A DNA stretch of 64,000 bases from assembly GCA_019429255.1 (NCBI GenBank), contig JAHYIY010000008.1, positions 1 through 64,000 on the forward strand, given 5' to 3'. The position numbers were made by a program, and so were the translations under genes. Positions 8,302 through 17,012 of the stretch are shown here, piece by piece; position 1 is the first letter of the stretch; the number at the start of each line of letters is the position of its first letter. The notes below the pieces were generated by a model that was not told the origin of the DNA, ran no database searches, and was given only the letters and a program-made list of their open reading frames with translations. This DNA comes from Desulfuromonadales bacterium (GTDB lineage: Bacteria > Desulfobacterota > Desulfuromonadia > Desulfuromonadales > Geopsychrobacteraceae).

Positions 8302-8742
8302 TCAAAAGAATAGCTCAGGACTGATACTGAACCGTTTTGTCAGATTGGCGATATGTGCCCTGGTTAAATTCTTCGACCCACTCAGGATTTGTGATACCAG
8401 AGATTTTGAGCCTATCTCTTCCTTGAGATCGGAATATGACAATTTGTGCTGATTAATGAGCACCCTCAGGGTAGAAACTCCAGGATCTAAATTCTCAACT
8501 TCCTGGATGAAGCTGCTCATACTCTCAAGGTTGCTTTCGTATTTATCGATTGCGTCAGCAACCATGTCGATCATACGAAGCAGTGGTTCCCCCTCACGGT
8601 CCTCAGCCTTCGTCATCAAGTGCTCAATAAGATCGATAGCAAATTTGTAATCTTCTTCGTTTTTGATTTCAATTACCCGGTGTGCAGTCTTGAAGAAAGA
8701 GAGAAACGAAGTTTCAAGTTTTATTGCTGTTGCCGTATTCAT
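8302..8742 (-). CDS. higA: HigA-type antitoxin, HTH transcriptional regulator
   Basis: A 146-aa protein with an N-terminal helical region and a C-terminal XRE-like helix-turn-helix (YSDLKEEIGSKSLVSQILSG, then KNLTRAHIANLTKRF), the arrangement of E. coli-type HigA. It should neutralise the toxin encoded immediately upstream and repress the shared promoter by binding the palindrome at 9073. Its ATG overlaps the toxin stop (ATGA), and toxin-first order is typical of hig loci. No degradation signals can be read directly. Confidence 0.85.
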   Translation of the reverse strand: MNTATAIKLETSFLSFFKTAHRVIEIKNEEDYKFAIDLIEHLMTKAEDREGEPLLRMIDMVADAIDKYESNLESMSSFIQEVENLDPGVSTLRVLINQHKLSYSDLKEEIGSKSLVSQILSGSKNLTRAHIANLTKRFSISPELFF

Positions 8743-9050
8743 TGTTTCTCCTTTCTATATTTCCTGCAAAGCTTGTCATATTCAGCGTGCGTGACAATGT
8801 GCTTGACGTAAAATTTCTGGTTGGTGAACAGAACCATCGCCAAGATCCGCAGATTATTGCCGCCAATGTCGATCACGTACCACTTGTCCTTGTACTTGAA
8901 GTTGTCAAGGGATGGAAATATTTGTTTCAGCTCCTCCGGAGTGTTAAATGTCCCATTATTCAAGACCCGATAAGCGTCCATGATTGCTGTTTTGTCATTG
9001 GAAAACCTTCTAGCCGCTTCCTCGAAAGCCCTCTTACGAATAACGTGCAT
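8739..9050 (-). CDS. higB: HigB-type mRNA interferase toxin
   Basis: A 103-aa HigB_toxin-family (RelE-superfamily fold) protein: basic N-terminus HVIRKRAFEEAARRF, a WYVIDIGGNNLRILAMV core and a C-terminal FYVKHIVTHAEYDKL. Members cleave mRNA on the ribosome. It lies upstream of and overlaps higA. The start at 9050 has GGAGAAGGA directly upstream. Both genes appear intact, so the module is probably functional. Confidence 0.87.
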   Translation of the reverse strand: MHVIRKRAFEEAARRFSNDKTAIMDAYRVLNNGTFNTPEELKQIFPSLDNFKYKDKWYVIDIGGNNLRILAMVLFTNQKFYVKHIVTHAEYDKLCRKYRKEKQ

Positions 9051-9072
9051 TCCTTCTCCACCACTGCTCAGG

Positions 9073-9089
9073 GTTTACCTTGGGTAAAC
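9073..9089. promoter_or_regulatory. Probable HigA operator upstream of higBA
   Basis: A perfect inverted repeat, GTTTACC-TTG-GGTAAAC, lies 23 bp before the higB start. On the minus strand a GATACT-like -10 directly precedes it, so a repressor bound here would occlude transcription start. Autorepression by HigA is known for the family; this particular site is inferred from symmetry and position. Confidence 0.6.
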
Positions 9090-9374
9090 AGTATCATGTC
9101 TTTGTTGAGTTTACAAGAAGTGAACCTGGCAGATCAACACAATCCGAAAACCCGCATGACCTACGCTCTAAACTTGTAAGTTTTGATTTCGAATTATGAT
9201 CCTGGATTTTGATTCACATTGTATTCTGATCCGAAAAGCCGAGTTGATAGAATCTTACTGAATACCCTGATTTATAGGATTCAATAGTAAGTTTGAAAAG
9301 TCATTTGCTTCTTTTTGCGGTATTTAAGGTGCCGATTGAAATAACGTTTAACAGTCGGACAATAATGAGGAAGC

Positions 9375-9402
9375 TTCCAAAAATGTATCCGTGTTATACA
9401 AT
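9375..9402 (+). promoter_or_regulatory. Possible sigma-70-type promoter for rnr
   Basis: TTCCAA, a 16-bp spacer and TACAAT lie about 47 bp before the rnr start in an otherwise empty, AT-rich gap (9090-9448). The -35 is weak. I see no other feature in this gap. Confidence 0.3.
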
Positions 9403-9448
9403 GAATGTGTAGAATTTTTCTGATCGCTGTTTATCAAGGAGGATCCGG

Positions 9449-11620
9449 TTGAAAGAGATTACAGAACGCATCCTTGCCTTATTGGCTGACGGCAAAAAAC
9501 TCGATCGTCGCGCTATGGCGGAGCTTCTTGATTTGCGCGGTGCCGAGCGCAAAAAACTCACCCACACTCTCAACCAGTTGACCACTGCCGGAACGTTGGA
9601 GCGGCGACGGGGGAGCTACAGGTTGAATGCTGACAGGCAGGCTGTTGAGGGAATTTTTAAGCGTACCGATCAGGATTATGGTTTTGTCAGCATAGCTGGT
9701 CGTGAAGATATATTTATTCCGGCTCAGTATGTCGGTTCCGCTATGGATGGGGATAGGGTCCAGCTTGAAGTGCGTCAATCGTCCCATGACCGACGGCCTT
9801 TTGGGGTGATTACGGCGATACTGGATCGGGCCCGGTCACATCTGGTTGGGGTGCTGCGGACCAGCAGTGAGGGTGGATTGGTTGTTCCCCAGGATCGTTT
9901 TGCCGGCCCGCCAGTGCGGGTTGGAAGGACGCAGAATTGTCAGGAGGGCGATCTGGTCGAGGTGCTGATTGAACAGTACGCAGAGCGGGGGCATGCAGCA
10001 CAGGGAAAAATAGTCGAGCGTCTGGGGCGTTTCGGTGATCCCCATACTGATGTGATCAGTGTCTTGCGCAGTAAAAAAATTCCCGAGGCTTTTTCGGCCG
10101 AAACCCAGGCGGCTGTTGCTACGATACCCACTCAGGTCGAGGAAGCAGATCTGGTCGACAGAACCGATCTTCGTCAGTTGCCCCTGGTGACCATCGATGG
10201 CGAAACTGCGCGCGATTTCGACGATGCGGTGCTCGTAGAAAAGCAACAGAATGGCAACTATTGCCTGTGGGTCTGTATTGCTGATGTTGCCCATTATGTG
10301 CCGGTGCGTGGCGCCATCGACCTGGATGCCCGTGAACGCGGCACCAGTGTGTACTTTCCCGGATTTGTCGTACCCATGCTGCCGGAGGCGTTAAGCAATG
10401 GTATCTGCTCCCTCAACCCGGATGTTGATCGTCTGGTCATGACGGCCGAGCTGATTATCAGTCGAGAGGGCAAGACCCTGAAGACACGATGTTATCCGGC
10501 CGTCATGAACAGTCATGCGCGCCTGACCTATACCCAGGTTGCCGGCTACCTCGAAGACGGCGATAAAGAGGCAGTGCCGGCCGGCATTCAGGAGTCGTTG
10601 CAACAGATGGCGGAGCTGGCCCGGATCCTGATGCAGATGCGCTATGCCCGGGGCAGCCTCAATCTGGATCTGCCCGAAGTGGAAATCCGCGTTGATGCCA
10701 GTGGTCGTCCACTGGAGCTGGTCAAGGTTGAGCGCAACATCGCCCACCACCTGATCGAGGAACTCATGCTCGCGGCCAATGAAGCCGTCGCCCACTATCT
10801 AGCAGTGCAGGACTGGCCATTGCTCTACCGGGTACATGGGGAGCCGGACGAGGCCAAGCTGGAAGATTTGCAGCAGCTGGCTGCCAATTGCGGACATGGC
10901 TTGGTACTGGGAAAAAATCTTCATCAGTCACTACAGCAATTGCTGACCGAGGTGGCCGATAAACCGGAAGGACGTCTAGTCAGCGAGCAGTTGCTGCGCA
11001 GTTTACAGCAGGCGGTTTACACTCCTCACAATGAGGGGCATTTCGGGTTGGCGGCGGAAGAATACTGTCATTTTACTTCACCCATCAGACGTTATCCTGA
11101 TCTGCTTGTGCACCGCGTTCTCAAGCAGGCGCTGACTGGTGCAGCTAAAAACAGTGCGCCGGGGGTGGCGTTGCTCGAAACCCTGGGCGCCGAATGTTCG
11201 ACCCGCGAACGACGCGCCATGGAGGCCGAACGCGATCTGGCCGATTTGCGGCGTTGTCAGTTGATGGAAGACCGGGTGGGCGAAACCTTCACCGGGGTTA
11301 TTTCCTCCGTAACGGAATTCGGATTTTTTGTTGAGCTGGATGACCTTCTCGTTGAGGGGCTGGTCCATGTGCGCACCTTGACCGGCGATTTTTATCATTT
11401 TGATCCAACCACCCTGGCATTGACCGGTGAGCGCAGCCGCCAACAGTTTCGCGTCGGAATGTCTCTGGAGGTCAAACTGGAGCGGGTTGACACGGTGCGG
11501 CGGCGTATCGATTTCAGCCCGTTGGTGATTTCGGAAAGCAACAGGGATGACGTGCGCAAGAAGAAAACAGAGAAAACCAAAAAGCATAAAAAGCCGGCTT
11601 CAGGTCGCAGAAACAAGTAA
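9449..11620 (+). CDS. rnr: Ribonuclease R
   Basis: A 723-aa processive 3'-5' exoribonuclease. In order: N-terminal winged-helix domain (ITERILALLADGKKLDRRA), cold-shock/OB domains, the RNB catalytic domain with the metal-binding DGETARDFDDAV (about 250-262), an S1 domain (GVISSVTEFGFFVELDDL, about 615) and a lysine-rich tail typical of RNase R. The start is TTG, supported by AAGGAGG six bases upstream. It degrades structured RNA and takes part in rRNA quality control. It stands alone, with a MITE between it and convergent pgi. Confidence 0.95.
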   Translation: MKEITERILALLADGKKLDRRAMAELLDLRGAERKKLTHTLNQLTTAGTLERRRGSYRLNADRQAVEGIFKRTDQDYGFVSIAGREDIFIPAQYVGSAMDGDRVQLEVRQSSHDRRPFGVITAILDRARSHLVGVLRTSSEGGLVVPQDRFAGPPVRVGRTQNCQEGDLVEVLIEQYAERGHAAQGKIVERLGRFGDPHTDVISVLRSKKIPEAFSAETQAAVATIPTQVEEADLVDRTDLRQLPLVTIDGETARDFDDAVLVEKQQNGNYCLWVCIADVAHYVPVRGAIDLDARERGTSVYFPGFVVPMLPEALSNGICSLNPDVDRLVMTAELIISREGKTLKTRCYPAVMNSHARLTYTQVAGYLEDGDKEAVPAGIQESLQQMAELARILMQMRYARGSLNLDLPEVEIRVDASGRPLELVKVERNIAHHLIEELMLAANEAVAHYLAVQDWPLLYRVHGEPDEAKLEDLQQLAANCGHGLVLGKNLHQSLQQLLTEVADKPEGRLVSEQLLRSLQQAVYTPHNEGHFGLAAEEYCHFTSPIRRYPDLLVHRVLKQALTGAAKNSAPGVALLETLGAECSTRERRAMEAERDLADLRRCQLMEDRVGETFTGVISSVTEFGFFVELDDLLVEGLVHVRTLTGDFYHFDPTTLALTGERSRQQFRVGMSLEVKLERVDTVRRRIDFSPLVISESNRDDVRKKKTEKTKKHKKPASGRRNK

Positions 11621-11661
11621 CTTTCACAAAAATTAGAAACTATCTATATTGAAAAAATAAT

Positions 11662-11817
11662 CTAGCTATTCAGCTTTATCCTTGCGCAGGGCCTTTGGAT
11701 CCTGTGGCAAGGGTGTTTGTCGCCATGGACGGCGACAAAAAGCGGTCATAGATGACCCAACGGGAAACCATCGCGTCCCTTGACATAGGATTCAAAGGCC
11801 CGGTGCTGAACAGATAC
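11662..11817 (-). mobile_element. MITE-like element, family 1, copy A
   Basis: A 156-bp element in the rnr/pgi convergent gap, in inverted orientation to the other copies. The outermost inverted ends are CTAGCTATTCAGC and GCTGAACAGATAC. AAAATAAT (11654-11661) and AAAACAAT (11818-11825) look like an 8-bp target duplication with one change. Inside are a long outer stem (GGGCCTTTGGATCCT with AGGATTCAAAGGCCC), a GTCGCC...GGCGAC hairpin and a GGTCAT...ATGACC hairpin. It has no coding capacity. Confidence 0.82.
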
Positions 11818-11845
11818 AAAACAATTAAATTGAACAGATATTGCT

Positions 11846-13486
11846 TCAATCTAGGGTCTTGCATGCGTTAATTAACGCATTTGTCGAGCTGTCATGACTG
11901 GTTACCGGTCCTTCTGTGGTTAGATCCTGTAAGATTGATTTGGCCAGTTGCTTGCCCAATTCAACCCCCCATTGATCAAAAGGATTCAGGTTCCAGATTG
12001 CCCCCTGAGTAAATATTTTATGCTCATAAATGGCAATCAGGCTGCCCAGGGCATGGGGCGTCAGTTGATCCATCAAGATTGCTGTGCTGGGGCGGTTGCC
12101 CGGGAAAACCTTGTGGGGGAGCAGCAGCTTGATGTCTTCTTTGCTGCGTCCTTCAGCTTCAAGTTCCTGCAGTGCTTCTGCTTGTGATTTGCCGCGCATC
12201 AGGGCTTCAGGTTGAGCAATAAAGTTGGATAGCAATAATTGTTGATGGTCATCCAGGGGATTATGGCTTTTCACCGCGGCAATAAAATCGCTGGGAATCA
12301 GTTTGGTACCCTGATGGATCAGTTGATAAAACGCATGCTGGCCGTTGGTTCCCGGCTCCCCCCAGATAATCGGGCCGGTTGAATAATCGACAGATTCACC
12401 GCTTAAGGTCACTGATTTGCCGTTGCTTTCCATATCCGCCTGTTGCAGGTAGGCGGCAAAGCGGTGGAGGGACTGGTCATAAGGGAGAATCGCCAGGGAG
12501 TCAGTGCCAAAAAAATTGTTGTACCAGATGCCGATCAGCCCCATCAAAACCGGAATATTCTTTTCAAATGGCTGGGTCCTGAAGTGCTCATCGGCCAGAT
12601 GTGCCCCCTCGAGCAAATCCTCAAATTGATCCATGCCGATGGACAGGGCGATGGACAGGCCAATAGCAGACCAGAGGGAATAGCGACCACCAACCCAATC
12701 CCAGAAAACAAACATATTGGCCGGGTTAATGCCAAACTCACACACCTTGTCGCGGTTGGTCGAGATGGCGACAAAATGCCTGGCAACCGCACTTTCGTCA
12801 GCAAGCTTCTCGACCAGCCAGCGGCGAGCCGAATGGGCATTGGTCATGGTTTCCTGGGTGGTAAAGGTTTTTGAAGCAATCAGAAACAGGGTCGTTTCAG
12901 GGTTCAGCTCGCGTAAGGTGTCGCACAGGTGGGTGGCATCGACATTGGAAACAAAATGAACCTTGAGGCGCTCATGCCGGTAAGGTTTGAGTGCTTCCGT
13001 CACCATCAAGGGACCCAGATCGGAACCGCCAATGCCGATATTGACAATATCGCAAATTGCTTTGCCGGTGGCACCGCGCCATTGACCATTACGCACCTGA
13101 TCGCTGAAGGTCCGCATCTGACCTAGCACCCGGTTGATCTCCGGCATGACATCATGGCCATCGACCAGAATCGGGTGGTTCCTTCGATTGCGCAGGGCGG
13201 TATGGAGTACGGCGCGATGTTCAGTGGTATTGATGATGTCCCCGCGGAACATTGCCTTGATTTTGTCTTCCAGGAGACACTGTTGAGCGAGATCAACAAG
13301 CAATTCAAGGGTTTTGTCAGTAATACGGTGCTTGGAAAAATCGAACAGAGTGCCATCCAGGCGAAAAGAAAAACGCCTGCAACGATCAGGATCCTCTGTG
13401 AACAGGTTGCCTAAATGGATGGATTCCATGGCTTCAAAATGCTGCTGCAGGGACTTCCAGGCTGGTAAGCTGGTTAGTGCGGACAT
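11846..13486 (-). CDS. pgi: Glucose-6-phosphate isomerase
   Basis: The ORF is open to 13645, but ATG at 13486 ([19 protein letters not shown]) gives 546 aa, the usual length of the large bacterial Pgi, with GATGAGGTG upstream. [28 protein letters not shown] and the signature [16 protein letters not shown] are all present. It interconverts glucose-6-phosphate and fructose-6-phosphate in the cytosol. It is divergent from plsC and has no operon partner. Confidence 0.95.
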   Translation of the reverse strand: MSALTSLPAWKSLQQHFEAMESIHLGNLFTEDPDRCRRFSFRLDGTLFDFSKHRITDKTLELLVDLAQQCLLEDKIKAMFRGDIINTTEHRAVLHTALRNRRNHPILVDGHDVMPEINRVLGQMRTFSDQVRNGQWRGATGKAICDIVNIGIGGSDLGPLMVTEALKPYRHERLKVHFVSNVDATHLCDTLRELNPETTLFLIASKTFTTQETMTNAHSARRWLVEKLADESAVARHFVAISTNRDKVCEFGINPANMFVFWDWVGGRYSLWSAIGLSIALSIGMDQFEDLLEGAHLADEHFRTQPFEKNIPVLMGLIGIWYNNFFGTDSLAILPYDQSLHRFAAYLQQADMESNGKSVTLSGESVDYSTGPIIWGEPGTNGQHAFYQLIHQGTKLIPSDFIAAVKSHNPLDDHQQLLLSNFIAQPEALMRGKSQAEALQELEAEGRSKEDIKLLLPHKVFPGNRPSTAILMDQLTPHALGSLIAIYEHKIFTQGAIWNLNPFDQWGVELGKQLAKSILQDLTTEGPVTSHDSSTNALINACKTLD

Positions 13487-13661
13487 GAACACCTCATCGT
13501 AAGGGTATGGGCGGTAGGGAACAGGGATACAGACCTGTACATCATAGCAGACCTTACTGATAATTTGCCAGGTTAAAGAAATCACATGACAGTTGAATGA
13601 AAACACGGCATAATGTCTATTTTTTGCCATTCTATTGGTGTGCAAGAGGAGTTGCCAGATC

Positions 13662-14306
13662 GTGAAAACATCTATTTTACGGCGCTTCTGGGTTGGTATC
13701 AGCGCTGTAGTGATCGCCTTTTATGCGACGGTGATTAACCGCTGTCAGATCGTCGGTGGGGAACAGGTTCCACCACAGGGAGGGGTTTTGTTTGTTGCCA
13801 ACCATATATCGGCTTTTGATACCGTCCTGCTGCCGGCAGCCATTCTCAAACAGCGCCCCTGGAAGATGGTGTGGGCACCGGCCAAAGAAGAGCTGTTTCG
13901 TCACCGCTTGCTGGGAGCGATTTTTCGTTCCTGGGGGGCATTTCCGGTTAAGCGTGGTCGGGATCTGCGCGCCGGCAAGGAATTGGGGCGCCTGTTGCAG
14001 GGCGACGCTGTGATGCTCTTTCCCGAAGGAACCAGGCATAAGGATGGCCAGCTCGGGATCGGAAACCGTGGCGTTGGAAAGTTGATTTATGAGCATCGAC
14101 CGGTGGTCATACCGGTTTCTTTGGTTGGGTTAAATCATTGGCGTGTAGGTGCCTGGGGACAGCAGGCAGTGGTGCGATTCGGGGCTCCCATTGACTGTAC
14201 CGATCTGTTTGTTTTGGCTGATGAGAAGGCTACCCATATTCTGATTGTCGGGCGCGTCATGGCCGCCATCGCTGCCGGAATTACCAGCGCGCGCCCGGCT
14301 GGGTGA
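13662..14306 (+). CDS. 1-acyl-sn-glycerol-3-phosphate acyltransferase (PlsC family)
   Basis: A 214-aa acyltransferase with one N-terminal membrane segment. The HX4D catalytic motif is NHISAFD and the glycerol-phosphate-binding motif is FPEGTR. It should acylate lysophosphatidic acid, or a related lysolipid, at the inner membrane. GTG at 13662 with AGAGGAG upstream is preferred over the tracked 13635. The 3' end overlaps a convergent small gene by 26 bp. Confidence 0.87.
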   Translation: MKTSILRRFWVGISAVVIAFYATVINRCQIVGGEQVPPQGGVLFVANHISAFDTVLLPAAILKQRPWKMVWAPAKEELFRHRLLGAIFRSWGAFPVKRGRDLRAGKELGRLLQGDAVMLFPEGTRHKDGQLGIGNRGVGKLIYEHRPVVIPVSLVGLNHWRVGAWGQQAVVRFGAPIDCTDLFVLADEKATHILIVGRVMAAIAAGITSARPAG

Positions 14307-14421
14307 TGGGATGGCGATACTTGGCGGTATTGTCAATCGATTGACCAGTAAAGTAAATACCGGCAATGACAGCTGCCAGAACGACCAGCAGCGCCAGCAA
14401 CTTGATGAGATCCTTGAACAT
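14281..14421 (-). CDS. Small single-pass membrane protein, unknown (46 aa)
   Basis: Not in the ORF track. ATG at 14421 is preceded by AAAGGAG at good spacing. The product starts MFKDLIKLLALLVVLAA and continues VIAGIYFTGQSI, so it is basic at the start, then one membrane helix, then a short polar tail ending PGARW. The last 26 bp overlap the convergent end of the acyltransferase gene. I do not recognise a family. Positive-inside topology would place the tail in the periplasm. Confidence 0.6.
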   Translation of the reverse strand: MFKDLIKLLALLVVLAAVIAGIYFTGQSIDNTAKYRHPITQPGARW

Positions 14422-14480
14422 TGATACTCCTTTAGTTGCTATTGCTTAGGCGACAAAACAGTTAAAAGTTGAACTCACAT

Positions 14481-14563
14481 CGTCATTCCCGCGAAAGCGG
14501 GGATCCAGTGAGATTTTAGGCTGTTAAAGAATGGATCCCCGACTAAAGCACGCGGGGATGACA
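14481..14563. repeat. REP-like inverted repeat (CGTCATTCCCGCG type)
   Basis: CGTCATTCCCGCGAAAGCGG and the matching TGGATCCCC...CGCGGGGATGACA form an extended imperfect hairpin between the small membrane protein and asd. Very similar sequences are widespread intergenic repeats in proteobacteria; a relative is at 6217. Confidence 0.75.
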
Positions 14564-14619
14564 GGTTATTACCTCACCGGAGTAATAACTTGTCGACTTT
14601 TTCTCCTGATAAGTTTAAT

Positions 14620-14655
14620 CGCCCCGAGCTACCTTTAAACCGGCAACTCGGGGCG
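14620..14655 (-). terminator. Stem-loop terminator after asd
   Basis: CGCCCCGAG and CTCGGGGCG form a 9-bp GC-rich stem with an 18-nt loop seven bases past the asd stop. On the minus strand it is followed by ATTAAACTT, a weak U-tract. Confidence 0.6.
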
Positions 14656-14662
14656 AAATGTT

Positions 14663-15772
14663 TCAGCGTTCAGCAAGAATACGCAGCATTCGCCGCAACG
14701 GTTCTGCCGCGCCCCAAAGAAGCTGGTCGCCGCAGGTAAAGGCTGACAGATATTGCCGACCCATCTTCATCTTACGTAAGCGGCCGATGGGGATAGTCAG
14801 GGTTCCGGAGACCGCCGCCGGAGTCAGCTCGGCGAGGGAATCCGCTTTGCTGTTGGGGACCACTTTGGCCCACTCATTGCTCTGGGCGATGAGCTGCTCA
14901 ATTTCACTGATGGGGACATCCCTGGTGAGTTTGATGGTCAGGGCCTGACTGTGACAGCGCATGGCACCGACACGGACGCAGATACCGTCAACCGGAATGG
15001 GTGTCATGTTGCCGAGAATCTTGTTGGTTTCGGCAAGGCCTTTCCACTCTTCGCGGCTCTGGCCGTCTTCCACCTCGCGATCGATCCAGGGGAGCAGGTT
15101 GCCGGCCAGTGGAAAACCGAATTCGGCCGTCGGCATGGTGCTGCTGCGCAATGCCGAGGTAACCTTGTGGTCGATTTCAAGGATCGCCGAACCGGGGTTC
15201 TGCAGCTGCTCGGCGACCGAATGGTGGAGGTTGCCCATCTGCAGCAACAGTTCGCGCATGTTGGGCGCCCCAGCTCCCGAGGCCGCCTGATAGGTCATGG
15301 AGCTGACCCATTCAACCAGGCCGGCGTTGAACAGCCCGCCAATGGCCATCAGCATCAGGCTGACGGTACAGTTGCCACCGATGAAATCCTTGTACCCATT
15401 GTCCAGGGCTTCATCAATGACCTTGCGGTTGATGGGGTCGAGGATGATGACGGCGTTGTCGTCCATGCGTAAGGAGGATGCTGCATCGATCCAGTAACCG
15501 TCCCATCCGGCAGCACGTAGCTTGGGGTGAATTTCGTTGGTGTAATCACCACCCTGACAGGTAATGATGATATCCAGCTCTGCGAGTTTGCCAAGGTCAG
15601 ATGCACTCTCCAGGGTACTGTTGCCAAGCTGACCAAACTGGGGTGCCTTCTCTCCGGCCTGGGAGGTTGAAAAGAAAACCGCTTCGACTCCAGCAAGGTC
15701 GTTTTCTTCCAGCATCCGTTGCATCAGAACGGAACCGACCATGCCGCGCCAACCGACCAATCCGACTTTCAT
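14663..15772 (-). CDS. asd: Aspartate-semialdehyde dehydrogenase
   Basis: A 369-aa enzyme of the E. coli-type Asd subgroup. The NADP-binding [15 protein letters not shown] is at 6-20 and the catalytic Cys is C135 in GGNCTVSLM. It reduces aspartyl-phosphate to aspartate semialdehyde, feeding lysine/diaminopimelate, threonine and methionine synthesis, and thus supplies the dapA substrate made from the cluster 12 kb away. ATG at 15772 has GGAGAAAC upstream. It is transcribed alone, divergent from queF. Confidence 0.95.
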   Translation of the reverse strand: MKVGLVGWRGMVGSVLMQRMLEENDLAGVEAVFFSTSQAGEKAPQFGQLGNSTLESASDLGKLAELDIIITCQGGDYTNEIHPKLRAAGWDGYWIDAASSLRMDDNAVIILDPINRKVIDEALDNGYKDFIGGNCTVSLMLMAIGGLFNAGLVEWVSSMTYQAASGAGAPNMRELLLQMGNLHHSVAEQLQNPGSAILEIDHKVTSALRSSTMPTAEFGFPLAGNLLPWIDREVEDGQSREEWKGLAETNKILGNMTPIPVDGICVRVGAMRCHSQALTIKLTRDVPISEIEQLIAQSNEWAKVVPNSKADSLAELTPAAVSGTLTIPIGRLRKMKMGRQYLSAFTCGDQLLWGAAEPLRRMLRILAER

Positions 15773-15914
15773 AATGTTTCTCCATGTTGACGGGTAAAAG
15801 AAATAAAACTATTCTCAAACAGAATCTTCTGTTTGCGTGTCAGCCGTCAATCATAGCATTTCTGCAGTGTTAGTGGAAATCGATTTTCTTTGCGTTGAAC
15901 CCCTGGGAATAAAA

Positions 15915-16745
15915 ATGTCAGATATTGAGCAGTGTCTACCGCTGGGTAAGCCAACCCGTTATCAGGACAGTTATGATCCAACGTTACTCTGCCCTTTTCC
16001 GCGCCAAATCAAACGCGATGAGATCGGCCTGGCTAAAGAGCTGCCTTTTGGTGGTTTTGATCTGTGGACCGCTTATGAACTGTCCTGGCTGAATCGTACA
16101 GGCAAGCCGGTGGTGGCGGTGGGGGAGTTTCGATTTGCCTGTGATACCCCTTACCTGATCGAATCCAAGTCATTCAAACTCTATCTCAACTCTTTTAACC
16201 AGACCCGCTACCCTGATGTAGCGGTGGTGGCGGAGCAGATGCGTGAGGATCTCAGTCGCGCCAGTGGCGGCGAGGTGAAGGCCGAATTGTGGGGTGTGGA
16301 AGATTCTTCTCGCTTGCAGGTAGGCGTACTCCCCGGTGATTGTATTGATGACCTCGACATTGAAGTTGCTGACTATCGACTCAATCCGCAGGTGCTGGTC
16401 GGTGCGGCGGATGATGAGTCAGTTGTGGCGGAAGAGCTGCACAGCCATCTGCTCAAAAGCAATTGTCTGGTGACCAGCCAGCCTGACTGGGGGAGCGTGC
16501 TGATCCGCTACCAGGGGGGAAAAATCGATCGCGAGGCGTTGTTGCGCTATCTGATCTCTTTCCGCCGGCACAACGAATTTCACGAACAGTGCGTTGAACG
16601 GATTTTTGTCGATCTGCTGCGTTTCTGCCGCCCGCAAAAACTCACGGTCTACGCCCGTTATACCCGTCGCGGCGGGCTGGATATCAATCCCTTCCGATCA
16701 AACTTCGAAGAGGATATCGACAGTATCCGTCTGGTGCGTCAATAG
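15915..16745 (+). CDS. queF: NADPH-dependent 7-cyano-7-deazaguanine reductase
   Basis: A 276-aa long-form QueF (tandem T-fold). ATG at 15915 (SDIEQCLPLGKPTRY) is preferred over the tracked 15837. The substrate-binding segment IESKSFKLYLNSFNQ and the nucleophilic Cys in SNCLVTSQPDWGSV are present; the order matches the E. coli-type enzyme. It reduces preQ0 to preQ1 in queuosine biosynthesis for tRNA modification. No preQ1 riboswitch was recognised upstream. Confidence 0.93.
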   Translation: MSDIEQCLPLGKPTRYQDSYDPTLLCPFPRQIKRDEIGLAKELPFGGFDLWTAYELSWLNRTGKPVVAVGEFRFACDTPYLIESKSFKLYLNSFNQTRYPDVAVVAEQMREDLSRASGGEVKAELWGVEDSSRLQVGVLPGDCIDDLDIEVADYRLNPQVLVGAADDESVVAEELHSHLLKSNCLVTSQPDWGSVLIRYQGGKIDREALLRYLISFRRHNEFHEQCVERIFVDLLRFCRPQKLTVYARYTRRGGLDINPFRSNFEEDIDSIRLVRQ

Positions 16746-16765
16746 CAGATTGCCGGGCTTATGTA

Positions 16766-16801
16766 AGGGTGTTGAACATCATCTTTCAGGTTCAACACCC
16801 T
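16766..16801. terminator. Hairpin between convergent queF and tautomerase gene
   Basis: AGGGTGTTGAAC and GTTCAACACCCT form a perfect 12-bp stem with a 12-nt loop, centred between the two stop codons. Flanking T-tracts are poor, so it may act as a bidirectional terminator or transcript end protector. Confidence 0.65.
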
Positions 16802-16809
16802 GAAGAAGC

Positions 16810-17010
16810 TCATGCCTGCTGGCGCAGAATAGTGACTGTCTCTCCGCCGATCCCCCAGTTGTCGGTATCGACTTCATCAATGACAACGACGGTGGTTTTG
16901 GGATTTTTTCCCAGCACCTCGACCAGCAGATCCGTTGCTCCTTTGATCAGGCGTTTTTTCTGTTCCGGGGTAGCTCCTTCACGGGTAATTTTGATGTTGA
17001 CGTAGGGCAT
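16810..17010 (-). CDS. 4-oxalocrotonate tautomerase family protein
   Basis: ATG at 17010 gives PYVNIKITREGATPEQKKRL, 66 aa, with Pro2 (the catalytic N-terminal proline after Met removal) and the conserved C-terminal VDTDNWGIGGETV. The tracked 17094 start adds a non-homologous leader. Tautomerase-superfamily members act on keto-enol substrates, but the physiological substrate of such lone copies is usually unknown. The MFS gene ends two bases upstream, so the two are probably cotranscribed. Confidence 0.88.
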   Translation of the reverse strand: MPYVNIKITREGATPEQKKRLIKGATDLLVEVLGKNPKTTVVVIDEVDTDNWGIGGETVTILRQQA

Positions 17011-17012
17011 GG

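Noticed and set aside
15773-15914. preQ1 riboswitch before queF
   Set aside because: The short gap lacks the compact preQ1 aptamer pattern; nothing more than AT-rich leader is visible.
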